A stretch of 44,661 nt of DNA, from positions 1-44,661 of the forward strand of contig DATIYF010000064.1 in assembly GCA_035517775.1 (NCBI GenBank), written 5' to 3'. Of this stretch, positions 8,744 through 17,445 are shown piece by piece. The first letter of the stretch is position 1. The number at the start of each line of letters is the position of its first letter. Made by a program: the position numbers and the translations under genes. The DNA comes from DATIYF01 sp035517775 (GTDB lineage Bacteria > Acidobacteriota > Terriglobia > Terriglobales > Acidobacteriaceae). Below the pieces are notes generated by a model. The model was not told the DNA's origin, ran no database searches, and worked only from the letters and a program-made list of their open reading frames with translations.

Positions 8744-9778
8744 TCATACCCCGGGAGCGCTCACAGCCTTACGCGAGCGGAACACCATTCGGGCCGACCA
8801 GCGCAGAACCCTCCATCCAATTGCAGCGGTGACCAGGATCGTGCCCAGCCACAGCAGAATCGCCGGCAGATAAAAAGCAATGGAAGTCATGGTGCCGAGG
8901 TAGTCCCCCAGGCCGTCAAGGCCGTCGCGGGCGGCGGCCTTGAGGCGGTAGAGCGGTTGCCAGTGCAGGCCGAAGACCTGCGCCTCAGCCTCGGCTTGCA
9001 GGGAGACGGTAATGGCCACAGTTTCCACCTGTTTCGAGAGGGCATCGAATTCCGTCTGTTGTTGCTCGATCTCGCCGCGCACATCGCCCAGTTTCTCGCT
9101 CACTTCGAGCGTGTCTTTCACCGTAGCTGCCTGCTTGAGGATGGCCAGATACTGCTGTTCCTCGGCTCGCAGATTGCGCAGACGGGCCTGCTGATCAACG
9201 TATTGCAGGGTGGCGTCCTGCGCTTCGACGCGTTCGCTTTCGACGCGAAGGCCGAGTTTGCGAATCGCGCTGCGCGCCTCCTCAAAACGCGCCGCCGGAA
9301 CGCGGATTGTGAGCAGCGAGCTGGCAGCGTCGGCTTCGCCGCTGACTTCAGAGGTGACGAGAAAGCCGCCGAGGCGGATGGCAAGTTGCCGAATCTGTTC
9401 GGCGGCCTCGCCGGGGCGCTTTACTACCAGACTTAGCGAGTCGGTGCGGATCATCTTTCGGCCGGAATCCGCCGCAGGAGATGGCGGCGGTGGAGGTGGC
9501 CCTAATTCCGCCACTTCCGCGCGATCCGCGGAACCGCCCGGAACGCCACCGATCACGCCCGAGGCGGTTGGGACCGCCTTCGTGGTGAAACTCAGCACAT
9601 GATCCCCGGACTGGAAGGTCGAGCCGAGGCCGGTTGCCCGCTGCTCATAAAACTGTTTCGACCTTGCTAGCGGCTGCAGGGCGCCGATGTACGCTGCGGC
9701 GAAACCGGCCATCGCCAGGCCCGCAACTTTCAGCCAGCGCTGCGCCTTAGGCCAAATCGCCTTGCAGGAAATTTCCAT
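8744..9778 (-). CDS. DUF4349 membrane protein
   Basis: A 344-residue protein with an N-terminal membrane segment (about 16-36), a periplasmic DUF4349 domain starting at RKMIRTDSLSLVVKRPGEA, a long coiled-coil stretch (about 195-250, rich in Q, E and L), and a C-terminal transmembrane helix (about 292-320, FYLPAILLWLGTILVTAAIGW) followed by a basic tail. The family function is not established; members often lie near sigma factors or zinc-finger anti-sigma genes, but none is here. The ATG at 9778 has GGAGAA about 6 nt upstream. It is convergent with the DUF4015 gene, 32 bp away. Confidence 0.82.
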   Translation of the reverse strand: MEISCKAIWPKAQRWLKVAGLAMAGFAAAYIGALQPLARSKQFYEQRATGLGSTFQSGDHVLSFTTKAVPTASGVIGGVPGGSADRAEVAELGPPPPPPSPAADSGRKMIRTDSLSLVVKRPGEAAEQIRQLAIRLGGFLVTSEVSGEADAASSLLTIRVPAARFEEARSAIRKLGLRVESERVEAQDATLQYVDQQARLRNLRAEEQQYLAILKQAATVKDTLEVSEKLGDVRGEIEQQQTEFDALSKQVETVAITVSLQAEAEAQVFGLHWQPLYRLKAAARDGLDGLGDYLGTMTSIAFYLPAILLWLGTILVTAAIGWRVLRWSARMVFRSRKAVSAPGV

Positions 9779-9924
9779 GGCAGTTCTCCATCAGAATTAG
9801 AGCGGGCGGGGTCCGATTTTGTTCCCAATCGCCGGCCCGTATTGAGAGAACGGCCAGGCAGGCGTTTCTTGCAGGCATTTCGCGGGGCGCACCCTGGCTG
9901 TGGCTAAACCGTCGTTTTCCAGCC

Positions 9925-11847
9925 TTACTGCCCCGGCACTACCGGCAGATCAATAAAGCTTTCCTCGCCCCTGACGTGATAGACGCGCTGGGTGGCTTTC
10001 ACGTAGTCGCCGGGCTTAGCGAAGAAAATGTTGGGAACGAAGGTTTGAGGGTTGCGGTCATAAAGCGGGAACCAGCTCGACTGCACCTGCACCATGATTC
10101 TGTGGCCGGGCAGAAAAACGTGATCGGCGTTGGGCAAGGTGAACTGGTAAAGCAGGGGCGTGTTGGCGGCGATGGGCTTGGGCGTCTCGAAGCTCTCACG
10201 GTAACGGCCGCGGAAGATATCCATGGCGAGGGCAAGCTGATAGCCGCCCATGGTAGGGTCGTCGGGCATTTCGTCGGGGAAGACGTCAATCAGCTTCACT
10301 ACCCAATCACTGTCAGTGCCGCTGGTGGAGGCGACCAGATGCACGACCGGCGCCCCGGCAATGCGCACCGGTTCGGTGAGCGGCGGCGTGGAGTAGGTCA
10401 AGACGTCGGCGCGATCGGCCACGGCGCGCTGATCGTCAAGCAGCCAGTGGTGCCAGGCATCGCTATCGGCAAAGTTCACCGGGCGCGGCTGGTAAGGTAC
10501 GGGCTTGGCAGGATCAGAGACGTACTCGTCGTATGCGGCCTTGCCATCTGCGCCGGGCGCTGTGAATGACAACCCGAAGCCGGAGGTCAGATACAGGGGT
10601 TTTGACTTGTTCGCGCAGCCGCTCGCGCAGGCCAGCGGCCAGGACTGAAAACGGTCCCAGTGGTTCTCGCCGGTGTTGTAGATGAAGACCGGGGGCGTAT
10701 CGGCCTTGGGCGCGCCGTCTTTCAAATACTGATTGAAGAAGGGCAGCAGCACGTCGCGGCGGAACTGGAGCGCGGTGTCGCCCTTCCACTTCATCGGGCC
10801 GAGCGAGTAGCCCTCGTAGTTCACGCCGCTGTGACGCCACGGGCCCATGACCAGAAAATTCATGTCGTTGTTTTTGTCTTTGGGCTCAACCGCGGCGTAG
10901 CAGTGGTTTGCGCCCCACATGTCTTCCTGGTCCCATAATCCCTGAAGCCACATGACCGGCACTTCGAGCGGCTGCTCCGCCATCACTTTGTCGAGAGCCT
11001 GGTCCTGCCAGAAGGCGTCGTAGGCGGGATGCTCGCTGGTTTTGCGCCACCAGGGAAGCTGATCGAGTCCGGCGCCGGCGGCGAAATCGCCGGCCGAGCC
11101 GGCGCGCAGAAAGTTTTCGTAGTCGTCGTAGCTCTCGCGGGGAATACGGTTGCCCTCGCCGCGTTTTGTCGTCTGAAAAGTGTAATAGTCGAAATTGGTC
11201 TGGCGGAAGGCGCCGTAGTGGAACCAGTCGTCGCCCATCCAGCCATCCACCATAGGGCTCTCGGGGGCGGCCACTTTCAGCGCGGGATGCGGGTTTACCA
11301 GCGCCATCACCACGGTGAAGCCTTCGTAGGAGCTGCCCAGCATGCCAACTTTGCCATTTGATTCGGGCACGTTCTTGACCAGCCAGTCAATCGTGTCCCA
11401 GGCGTCGGTGGAGTTATCGGTACGGCTGGAGTTGAGCGGTCCGCGCAGGGGGCGGGTCATGAAGTATTCGCCCTCGGAGCCATACTTGCCGCGCACATCC
11501 TGAAACACGCGGATGTAGCCGGCCTTCACGAAAGCTCCGTCGCCTTCGGGCAAGGTGCCGAGCATGTGCGGAGAGACCATGCGCTCGGTGCGCTTGGCGG
11601 CGTTATAAGGCGTGCGGGTCAGCAGGATGGGCGCGTTCTGTGCGCCTTTCGGGATCACGATCACGGTGTAAAGCTTCACCCCATCGCGCATGGGAATCAT
11701 GGCCACGCGCTTCACGTAATCGAAGTTTGTGTTTGGCGGCTCGTACTTTGCCGGGATATCAGGCGTCATGGGCGAGGTTTGCGCGACGGCGGCGGGTGAG
11801 AACAAAACCGTGAGCAGCCAAGAGCAAACCACGAGCCGGGAGATCAT
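9925..11847 (-). CDS. Secreted CocE/NonD-family hydrolase (X-Pro dipeptidyl-peptidase S15-like)
   Basis: A 640-residue exported alpha/beta hydrolase. The signal peptide is MISRLVVCSWLLTVLFSPAAVA. The catalytic domain has VRGKYGSEGEY and the nucleophile motif GSSYEGF, followed by the CocE/alpha-amino acid ester hydrolase features SPMVDGWMGDDWFH and GPWRHSG, whose histidine is the likely catalytic one. The C-terminal X-Pro beta-sandwich domain begins near the segment LTYSTPPLTEPVRIAG. Family members cleave amides, esters or X-Pro peptides, so a role in peptide or ester scavenging in the periplasm is likely. GGAGGA precedes the ATG at 11847. Length is normal for the family. Confidence 0.85.
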   Translation of the reverse strand: MISRLVVCSWLLTVLFSPAAVAQTSPMTPDIPAKYEPPNTNFDYVKRVAMIPMRDGVKLYTVIVIPKGAQNAPILLTRTPYNAAKRTERMVSPHMLGTLPEGDGAFVKAGYIRVFQDVRGKYGSEGEYFMTRPLRGPLNSSRTDNSTDAWDTIDWLVKNVPESNGKVGMLGSSYEGFTVVMALVNPHPALKVAAPESPMVDGWMGDDWFHYGAFRQTNFDYYTFQTTKRGEGNRIPRESYDDYENFLRAGSAGDFAAGAGLDQLPWWRKTSEHPAYDAFWQDQALDKVMAEQPLEVPVMWLQGLWDQEDMWGANHCYAAVEPKDKNNDMNFLVMGPWRHSGVNYEGYSLGPMKWKGDTALQFRRDVLLPFFNQYLKDGAPKADTPPVFIYNTGENHWDRFQSWPLACASGCANKSKPLYLTSGFGLSFTAPGADGKAAYDEYVSDPAKPVPYQPRPVNFADSDAWHHWLLDDQRAVADRADVLTYSTPPLTEPVRIAGAPVVHLVASTSGTDSDWVVKLIDVFPDEMPDDPTMGGYQLALAMDIFRGRYRESFETPKPIAANTPLLYQFTLPNADHVFLPGHRIMVQVQSSWFPLYDRNPQTFVPNIFFAKPGDYVKATQRVYHVRGEESFIDLPVVPGQ

Positions 11848-11975
11848 GAGTTCCTCCGAGAAGGTGTTGGACGTCCGGGAAGGTGCGCGGTTATCTGCAT
11901 TGCGGGTGGAGAAACATTGTAGCGGATGCCGGGGCGGTTTAAGGTTTCTTCCGCGTGCTCCGGTCGAGGCGGCTT

Positions 11976-12027
11976 TTCAATTCAACCACGAACGACGCGA
12001 AGTCTCACTAAGGACGCGGCGGAGCGA
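11976..12027. repeat. Degenerate copy of an intergenic AACCACG-type repeat
   Basis: The segment contains TTCAACCACGAACGACGCG followed by AAGTCTCACTAAGGACGCGG, a diverged form of the AACCAC(G/A)GAGGACGC motif seen at 21231 and 24743. It lies between the CocE gene and the disulfide operon. Confidence 0.4.
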
Positions 12028-12038
12028 AAGAAGCGCCG

Positions 12039-12620
12039 TTAGTTGTGCGCGTGCGGGCTCTGCGCCGGGTTGCGCCGCGCCTGCCGGGGCACGCCTTTCA
12101 CTACTTTGACTTCAAACTCTACCGGCAGGCGCCGCGGCGGATAGCAGGCGGCATTGTCGCAAGCCTGATACTTCAGTTGACCATGCACCATGTATTTGCC
12201 CGTCGCTACGGTGCTGAGCGGGTGCACCTGCGCGGTCACCACAAAGGCGCCGGTATAAACGCTGAGCCTGGTGTCGGGGGCGAAGGCGAAACTGCGCATC
12301 TCACCCTGGGGATATGTGTCGCCTTCGATCACGATGTCGGTGGGTGGGTCCCAGGTGATGGCGGTGGGGATCAGATAGCTTTCGGTGGGCTTATGGGAAT
12401 TGATATGAAAACCGGCGGGAACCTGAAAGTTGAGGCTAACCCAGCCCGGCTTGCCGCGCGCGATGGTTGTCAGCGGCGCAGGCGCTACCGTGACTGAAGG
12501 CTTGGCCCGGCCGGGACTGACGCCTAAGGACTCCTGCGCCACCATCCCTGCGCAAAGTAGTATCAGGGCGGCCATGCAGTGGGCCAGAAAACCGACCTTA
12601 GGCAAGTGCGGCGGCCTCAC
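12039..12620 (-). CDS. DsbD alpha-like disulfide interchange domain protein
   Basis: A 193-residue exported protein with a signal sequence (about residues 12-28) and one domain resembling the N-terminal (alpha) domain of DsbD. It shows FHINSHKPTESYLIP in the cap region and the redox pair in YQACDNAACYPPRRLP, equivalent to the YQGC...CYPP element of DsbD. It would pass reductant to periplasmic thiol partners. The start is GTG at 12620, overlapping the TAG stop of the upstream TlpA-like gene by one base (TAGTG), which indicates translational coupling. With CcdA and TlpA it reconstitutes a split DsbD-like pathway. Confidence 0.8.
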   Translation of the reverse strand: MRPPHLPKVGFLAHCMAALILLCAGMVAQESLGVSPGRAKPSVTVAPAPLTTIARGKPGWVSLNFQVPAGFHINSHKPTESYLIPTAITWDPPTDIVIEGDTYPQGEMRSFAFAPDTRLSVYTGAFVVTAQVHPLSTVATGKYMVHGQLKYQACDNAACYPPRRLPVEFEVKVVKGVPRQARRNPAQSPHAHN

Positions 12621-13195
12621 TATTTCGGCGCCTCCGCCTTCGCCACTCGCGGTTGGCTCAGGGCCTTCCGAATGTAATCTTCGATCTCGGGTTTTCCCTT
12701 CAAGCCGGAAACCTGCTCCACCACTTTGCCCTCGCGATCAATGTAGAAGGTTTCGGGCAGGAACTGCACTCCGCCGTAGGAGTCGGAGACCGAATCCCGC
12801 TGCGATTCCTTGCCCACCAGAATGGGATAGTCCACCTGCATGTTTTTGGCAAAGGCCGCGATATCGGCCGGGTTGCCATCGTCCATGGCAACGCCGATAA
12901 TCTGCAATCCCTGGGAGCCGTATTCCCTTTGGAACTCGACAAACCAGGGCATCTCGACCTGGCAGGGCTCGCACCAGGTGGCCCAGAAATTCAGCAGCAC
13001 GGCTTTACCGCGAAAGTCGGAGAGATGAAGCGTCTTGCCGTCGAGGCTCTGCAGGGTGAAATCGGGCGCGGGTTTCCCCGCCATGGTGGGAAGGGAATTG
13101 GCGCCGGCGCGCTGCCGCGCCACGTTGAAGCCGAAGACCAGCATCAGCGCCACCACCATGGCCACTACGATCAGGACGACGGGGTCACGTTTCAA
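12620..13195 (-). CDS. TlpA/ResA-family membrane-anchored thioredoxin
   Basis: A 191-residue thioredoxin-fold protein anchored by an N-terminal helix (about residues 8-26, VVLIVVAMVVALMLVFGF). The active site is WATWCEPC within an AhpC/TSA-Redoxin type domain (PDFTLQSLDGK, FRGKAVLLNFWATWC, LPETFYIDREGKVV), with a conserved cis-proline after LPET in place. Known relatives keep cytochrome c apoproteins or other periplasmic cysteines reduced. The start is TTG at 13195, with GGGAGAG about 6 nt upstream. Middle gene of a three-gene operon, 15 nt after ccdA. Confidence 0.88.
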   Translation of the reverse strand: MKRDPVVLIVVAMVVALMLVFGFNVARQRAGANSLPTMAGKPAPDFTLQSLDGKTLHLSDFRGKAVLLNFWATWCEPCQVEMPWFVEFQREYGSQGLQIIGVAMDDGNPADIAAFAKNMQVDYPILVGKESQRDSVSDSYGGVQFLPETFYIDREGKVVEQVSGLKGKPEIEDYIRKALSQPRVAKAEAPK

Positions 13196-13210
13196 GTCTT
13201 GCTCTCCCGG

Positions 13211-13933
13211 CTACATCGCAAAGCGATTCAAAAACGACAGGTAGTTCGAAATAATTGTAAAACGTCCTGCCACCAACAGAACTCCGAGCACGATCAGGAG
13301 TGCCCCGCTGGCTACCTCCAGCACGTGCATGTGGGCGCGGAAGCGGCTGTAGAACTTCAGGAAGCGCTCGATGCCAAGAGAGGTTAAAAGGAAAGGCACA
13401 GCCAGGCCGAGGGAATAAACCGCCAGCAGCAGGATGCCCTTGGCCACGGAATCCTGGGCGGCGGCGAAGCCGAGAATCACCGCCAGAATCGGTCCCACGC
13501 AGGGCGTCCAGCCGAAGGCAAAGGCAAAACCGATGACGAAGGCGCCGCCCATGCTGCTGCCGCCCTTCACCCCGTGCAGCCGCTTATCGGCATACAGGGC
13601 CTTGATGCGAAGAATTCCGGTCAGGTGCAAGCCAAACAGAATGATGACCACCCCTGCCACCTGGGCCAGAACAGACTTATACCGCGCCAGCAATTGGCCG
13701 ACTTCGGTGGAAATCGCCCCCAGCGTAATGAAAACCACGCTGAACCCGATGATGAAGCTGGCCGAATTCAGCATCACTTTGCGAAACAGATGGCTTTCCT
13801 GGGATTGCAGCTCTTCGACGCCGACGCCCGAGATCAGCGACACGTATCCCGGCACCAGGGGCAGCACGCAAGGGGAAAGAAATGAAACCAGCCCGGCGAA
13901 AAACGCCGCAAGTGGCAGCGGAAGGCTCGACAT
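13211..13933 (-). CDS. ccdA: CcdA/DsbD-type transmembrane electron transporter
   Basis: A 240-residue polytopic membrane protein of the CcdA family, with about six hydrophobic segments. The redox cysteines are in FLSPCVLPLVPGY near the N-terminus and GWTPCVGPILA in the middle, the pair that moves electrons from cytosolic thioredoxin across the membrane. First gene of the operon ccdA - tlpA-like - dsbD-alpha-like. The system could supply reductant for cytochrome c maturation, which the window needs for the cytochrome c and the heme-binding kinase at 35-39 kb. Confidence 0.9.
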   Translation of the reverse strand: MSSLPLPLAAFFAGLVSFLSPCVLPLVPGYVSLISGVGVEELQSQESHLFRKVMLNSASFIIGFSVVFITLGAISTEVGQLLARYKSVLAQVAGVVIILFGLHLTGILRIKALYADKRLHGVKGGSSMGGAFVIGFAFAFGWTPCVGPILAVILGFAAAQDSVAKGILLLAVYSLGLAVPFLLTSLGIERFLKFYSRFRAHMHVLEVASGALLIVLGVLLVAGRFTIISNYLSFLNRFAM

Positions 13934-13992
13934 AAATCGTTATTTTACCTTAGGCGAGCGTTGCCCCGGTGGGTACGACCGGCGCTGGCCGG

Positions 13993-15012
13993 TTACTTTG
14001 AGGGAGTTGCCGCCGCCGGCGGTGCGGCGGGAGTCGGTGGTCCGGCCATGACCTTGTGAAGGAAACCAGGAGGCATGATGGCGGTCAGAACTGCGCGATC
14101 ATCGGCCTGCTCCACTTTCAGGCTGGCAAAGAAAGCCTTCACATCGGGATCGCCGCCATGCGGGGTCACTGAGCTCTCGGCGCCATGAAGCAGGTCGAGA
14201 AATGTACCCAGTTGCCGGGTAACGTGCTGGGCTTCATCTGCGCTGGGGGTGTAGGCCTCGGCGCGCAAATGCACCTTGCCCAGATAGCGTCCTGAAAGCA
14301 CTACCACCGACGGCTGCGAGAACAAGAATGACAGCCCGAAGGGCCCGGGAGGTGCGGTGGTGCTGGGCTGCTCCACGCGAAAGATCGTCCAGGCCAGGCT
14401 GGCGAGAGGAACATGCTTGTAATACTGGCGCAGCAGCGCCGGACCGCCGAAGGGCGAGGCCAGCTTGCGCGAGCGGTCCACAATGCCCTGAATCACCTGC
14501 GGATCGGGGTGATTGGAGGCGGCAACCGTGTCCGGGCCCAGCACTACGACCCGCAGCGTACGGCCTTCGAGGGGAATGGAATAAATATCGTGCGCGTGGT
14601 AGCTCTCGACCGATTTGGATAATTTTTGCAGATAGTTGCGCAGGCGGTCGCCCTGAATTCGCCCCACCAGCACTTCGGAGTAGCGCGTCTCCGGGGAAGC
14701 CCCCGGCGCCGGCGCAGGCAGGGAAGACGGATAATGAATGGCCAAAGCGGCCTGGTCGAGGTCGCTCTCCCACTGAAAGCCGGTCTGCTCGATGAACTGC
14801 TGGTATTCAGGGTCATGGGGAACGGGCGGCAGCTGGCCGATGAGATTGACTCGCCGAATCCACTTCAAATTGACGTAAACAAAGCCATCGGCGCCGGGCA
14901 GCAGGCGGGCTGGCTCCGGCGGAGCGTGCTTGCGCAGAACGACCACCACGGCCACGGCGGCGGCCACCAGCACCACCCCGAGCAGAACGGGAAGCCTTCG
15001 CTTGATGCGCAT
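13993..15012 (-). CDS. Membrane-anchored protein of unknown function
   Basis: 339 residues from the ATG at 15012; a TTG at 15027 would add five. One N-terminal transmembrane helix (about 8-27, PVLLGVVLVAAAVAVVVVL) is followed by a large extracytoplasmic region and an alanine/proline-rich C-terminus. The segment LLPGADGFVYVNLKWIRRV resembles the opening of proteins that measure or bind at the outer face (DUF3352-like), but I cannot place it firmly. It is 59 nt upstream, on the minus strand, of the ccdA start and downstream of rsmD, so the run from rsmD to the disulfide genes may be cotranscribed. No catalytic motif is recognised. Confidence 0.6.
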   Translation of the reverse strand: MRIKRRLPVLLGVVLVAAAVAVVVVLRKHAPPEPARLLPGADGFVYVNLKWIRRVNLIGQLPPVPHDPEYQQFIEQTGFQWESDLDQAALAIHYPSSLPAPAPGASPETRYSEVLVGRIQGDRLRNYLQKLSKSVESYHAHDIYSIPLEGRTLRVVVLGPDTVAASNHPDPQVIQGIVDRSRKLASPFGGPALLRQYYKHVPLASLAWTIFRVEQPSTTAPPGPFGLSFLFSQPSVVVLSGRYLGKVHLRAEAYTPSADEAQHVTRQLGTFLDLLHGAESSVTPHGGDPDVKAFFASLKVEQADDRAVLTAIMPPGFLHKVMAGPPTPAAPPAAATPSK

Positions 15013-15066
15013 GGAGCGGTTGCGCAAATGATAGCAGAGGGGGGTAGCCGTTCAAATTGGGGCGGA

Positions 15067-15633
15067 TTAGGCTGTGTGGTAAAAGCTCAGCGCGGCATCG
15101 CCTTGTTGCAGCGTGCGATAGCGGTGCACGGCGCCGAAGCCTTCCCCGGGATCGAATCGCCGTTGGTGCTCGGCAATCACGGTCGTCGCCGGCGACACCA
15201 GTGGCGACTGACCCAAGGAAGATAAAGTTTCCCGGTAGGCGCCTTCCAAACGATAGGGAGGATCAAGGAAGATGAAATCCGCTCTAGCGGCCCGCACAGC
15301 AAGGCTCGCCAGCCCGCCGGCAACGTCTTGCCTGAGGATTTCGAATCCGCTGTTTATCCCGAGGGAATCCAGATTGCGGCGCACCAGGTCCGCGGCTTTC
15401 GCTGCAGATTCGACAAAATAGACCTGGGCTGCTCCCCGGCTGAGGGCCTCGATGCCCACCGCTCCCGTGCCGGCATAAAGATCAATCCAATGGCGGCCTT
15501 CGAGGGCCGAAGGGTTGCCGGCGGTGAGCACATCGAATAGCGTCTCGCGCAGGCGGTCAGCGGTGGGGCGCAAGTCCATACCCCGCAACGAAAGCAGCGG
15601 GCGGCTGCGGTATTTGCCGGCAATCACTCGCAT
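15067..15633 (-). CDS. rsmD: 16S rRNA (guanine(966)-N(2))-methyltransferase RsmD
   Basis: A 188-residue class I SAM methyltransferase. It opens with MRVIAGKYRSRPL and RPTADRLRETLFDVL, the RsmD N-terminal signature. The SAM site is DLYAGTGAVGIEALSRGA, and FIFLDPPY is the DPPY motif of base N-methyltransferases. It methylates G966 of 16S rRNA in the 30S subunit. Length is normal. The ATG at 15633 is the natural start. A coaD partner, often adjacent, is not present here. Confidence 0.92.
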   Translation of the reverse strand: MRVIAGKYRSRPLLSLRGMDLRPTADRLRETLFDVLTAGNPSALEGRHWIDLYAGTGAVGIEALSRGAAQVYFVESAAKAADLVRRNLDSLGINSGFEILRQDVAGGLASLAVRAARADFIFLDPPYRLEGAYRETLSSLGQSPLVSPATTVIAEHQRRFDPGEGFGAVHRYRTLQQGDAALSFYHTA

Positions 15634-15658
15634 GGGCTAGGCCTGCAGATCCTCCCCT

Positions 15659-15731
15659 TCCTGGTTTCCGGTTGCCTGGGCCCCGGTTTTTGACCTCCAA
15701 TTCCAGGTTTTCGGTTTCCGGTTCCCAGTTT
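15659..15731. repeat. GGTTTCCGGTT short tandem-like repeat
   Basis: The intergenic stretch repeats GGTTTCCGGTT at about 15663 and 15712, with CCAGG/CCCAG/CCTGG variants between. A related CTGGTTCTCACGGTTC string occurs at about 34193. It is low-complexity intergenic sequence of unknown origin. Confidence 0.35.
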
Positions 15732-15773
15732 GCCCGAAATTCAGCGACGGGCGGCCGCAGCCCGGAGTCTAAC

Positions 15774-15779
15774 TATAAT
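15774..15779 (+). promoter_or_regulatory. -10 promoter element of the M50 protease gene
   Basis: A perfect TATAAT lies 10 nt before the ATG at 15790. It implies a transcript starting within a few bases of the start codon, so a very short leader or leaderless mRNA. I see no good -35 box at the usual distance. Confidence 0.5.
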
Positions 15780-15789
15780 AGGGAAAGCG

Positions 15790-16911
15790 ATGCGAGGCTG
15801 GTCCATACCGGCGGGGCGGATCTTTGGCGTGGAGATACGCATCCACCTGACGTTCCTGTTTCTGCTGCTGTTTGTCTGGCTTACGGAATCTCCGGCGCAT
15901 CCCACGCCGGCGGCAGGAGGCCGAGGGCTCGCCCTGGTGGGCATTATTTTTGGCTGCGTGGTTCTACATGAGCTTGGGCACGCGCTGATCAGCATGCATG
16001 CCGGCATACCGGCTAAGGCAATTATTCTGCTGCCCATCGGCGGCGTGACGTTGCTGGACGAAACCCGGCAGCCCCCGCGCCCCGGGGCGGAAACCTGGAA
16101 GCGCGAGGTGCGCATTGCCCTGGCCGGCCCGCTGGTGAACCTGATGGTTGCTTTCGTGGCTGCGGGTATTCTGCTGGGCGTGGCGCCGGGGCTCAAGCTG
16201 TGGAATCCGCCTTACGTCAATTCCGTCGACCTGGCCCGCAGCCTGGTGTGGGCCAACCTGTGGTTGGCGCTGTTCAACCTGCTGCCGGCCTACCCCATGG
16301 ATGGCGGCCGGGTGCTGCGCGCCATTCTTTCCCGCCGCATGGACCCCATCCGGGCCACGCGCCGGGCGGTCTCCATCGGCCAGGCCTTTGCCATGCTGCT
16401 CATGCTCGTGGGCATGTTGTCGAACGTGTGGCTGACCCTGATCGGCTTCTTCCTGTTTATTGCGGCGCAACTCGAGGACCGCTCGGCAGTCTTTCAGTCG
16501 GTGCTTGAAACCGTACGGCTGGAGGACATTATGCTGCGCGACTTCGCCACCCTCTCGCCCGCCGATACTCTCGAAGATGCTCTGGACAAGGCAGTCCACT
16601 CCCTACAGGATGATTTTCCTGTAATTCGCGGCAGCGACCTGGTGGGGGTGATTTCGAAGCGGCGCATCCTGCAGGCCCTGCGCGCCGAGGGGAACGCCTA
16701 CGTGCAGTCGGCGATGAACCGGATCTTTGATGTTGCCCAGAAGGGGGAATCGCTGGCCTCGGCCTTTCGCAAGCTGAACTCGCACAACCTGAGCCTGATT
16801 CCTGTGGTCGAAGACCAGCGGCTGGTGGGCATCGTCACATTGCAGAATCTCATGCACGCCATGGCCTTGCTGGCGGAGAGCCGCAAGCTGCGCCGGGTGA
16901 GCCAGGACTAG
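15790..16911 (+). CDS. Site-2 protease family (M50) membrane metalloprotease with CBS domains
   Basis: A 373-residue intramembrane protease-like protein. Several N-terminal transmembrane helices carry the zinc motif HELGHAL and, about 130 residues later, NLLPAYPMDGGRVLR, whose aspartate is the third zinc ligand. From about residue 245 two CBS domains follow (LEDIMLRDFATLSP and VQSAMNRIFDVAQKGES), which in relatives sense adenine nucleotides and gate activity. This is the SpoIVFB-like/group III S2P architecture. The substrate is unknown. I chose ATG 15790 because MRGWSIPAGRIFGVEIRIH matches the usual start; the frame extends to 15730 but that part overlaps the promoter. Confidence 0.88.
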   Translation: MRGWSIPAGRIFGVEIRIHLTFLFLLLFVWLTESPAHPTPAAGGRGLALVGIIFGCVVLHELGHALISMHAGIPAKAIILLPIGGVTLLDETRQPPRPGAETWKREVRIALAGPLVNLMVAFVAAGILLGVAPGLKLWNPPYVNSVDLARSLVWANLWLALFNLLPAYPMDGGRVLRAILSRRMDPIRATRRAVSIGQAFAMLLMLVGMLSNVWLTLIGFFLFIAAQLEDRSAVFQSVLETVRLEDIMLRDFATLSPADTLEDALDKAVHSLQDDFPVIRGSDLVGVISKRRILQALRAEGNAYVQSAMNRIFDVAQKGESLASAFRKLNSHNLSLIPVVEDQRLVGIVTLQNLMHAMALLAESRKLRRVSQD

Positions 16912-16918
16912 GCCGGGA

Positions 16919-17335
16919 CTAGGCGAAGTAGTTCCGCACGCTCGCGCGCGTCAGGTAGAAAAGCAGCAAACCGGCAATCAGGATCCCGGTGCCGCCCTCC
17001 AGCCAGAAGCCCATCAGGGTTCGCGACAGGTCGCCAAGGCAGTTCACCGCCATGAGAGTGACGGCCAGCTTCCAGCCCCAGGCGCGGCGCTTGAGCCAAC
17101 CGATTCCCGCCAGGGCAAGAGCCGCACTCAACACGGGAAAGATCAGCCCGATCACGCGGCCGAGGGGCCGCATTTCGCGATACGCCCGCGGATTCAGCGC
17201 CCATATACGATCGAGAGCGGTGCCGGGAAAAAGCAAGGTGAAGGCTGCAACCAGGGTGAGCATTGCGCCGAGCAGGAAGAACACTCCGATGGCGAGAAAT
17301 CCTGGCGGCCTCGGCGATTCACTTTCCGGAATCAT
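16919..17335 (-). CDS. Small four-helix membrane protein of unknown function
   Basis: About 138 residues from the ATG at 17335. Four hydrophobic segments are visible: FLAIGVFFLLGAMLTLVAAF, VIGLIFPVLSAALALAGIG, WKLAVTLMAVNCLGDL and GILIAGLLLFYLT. I do not recognise a family or catalytic motif. An in-frame ATG at 17389 would add 18 residues. It is divergent from the SLATT gene across about 110 bp and convergent with the protease gene, so it is transcribed alone. Confidence 0.55.
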   Translation of the reverse strand: MIPESESPRPPGFLAIGVFFLLGAMLTLVAAFTLLFPGTALDRIWALNPRAYREMRPLGRVIGLIFPVLSAALALAGIGWLKRRAWGWKLAVTLMAVNCLGDLSRTLMGFWLEGGTGILIAGLLLFYLTRASVRNYFA

Positions 17336-17445
17336 TCGAGCGGGACCTCGCAGACAGCTGCTTTTGCCAGCCAAGGTCTTCCCCGGCATAATATGCGATG
17401 CCTGCCGCCAAGTCTTGTGAGGGGCAGCTTCGCAAAAAGACCCGC

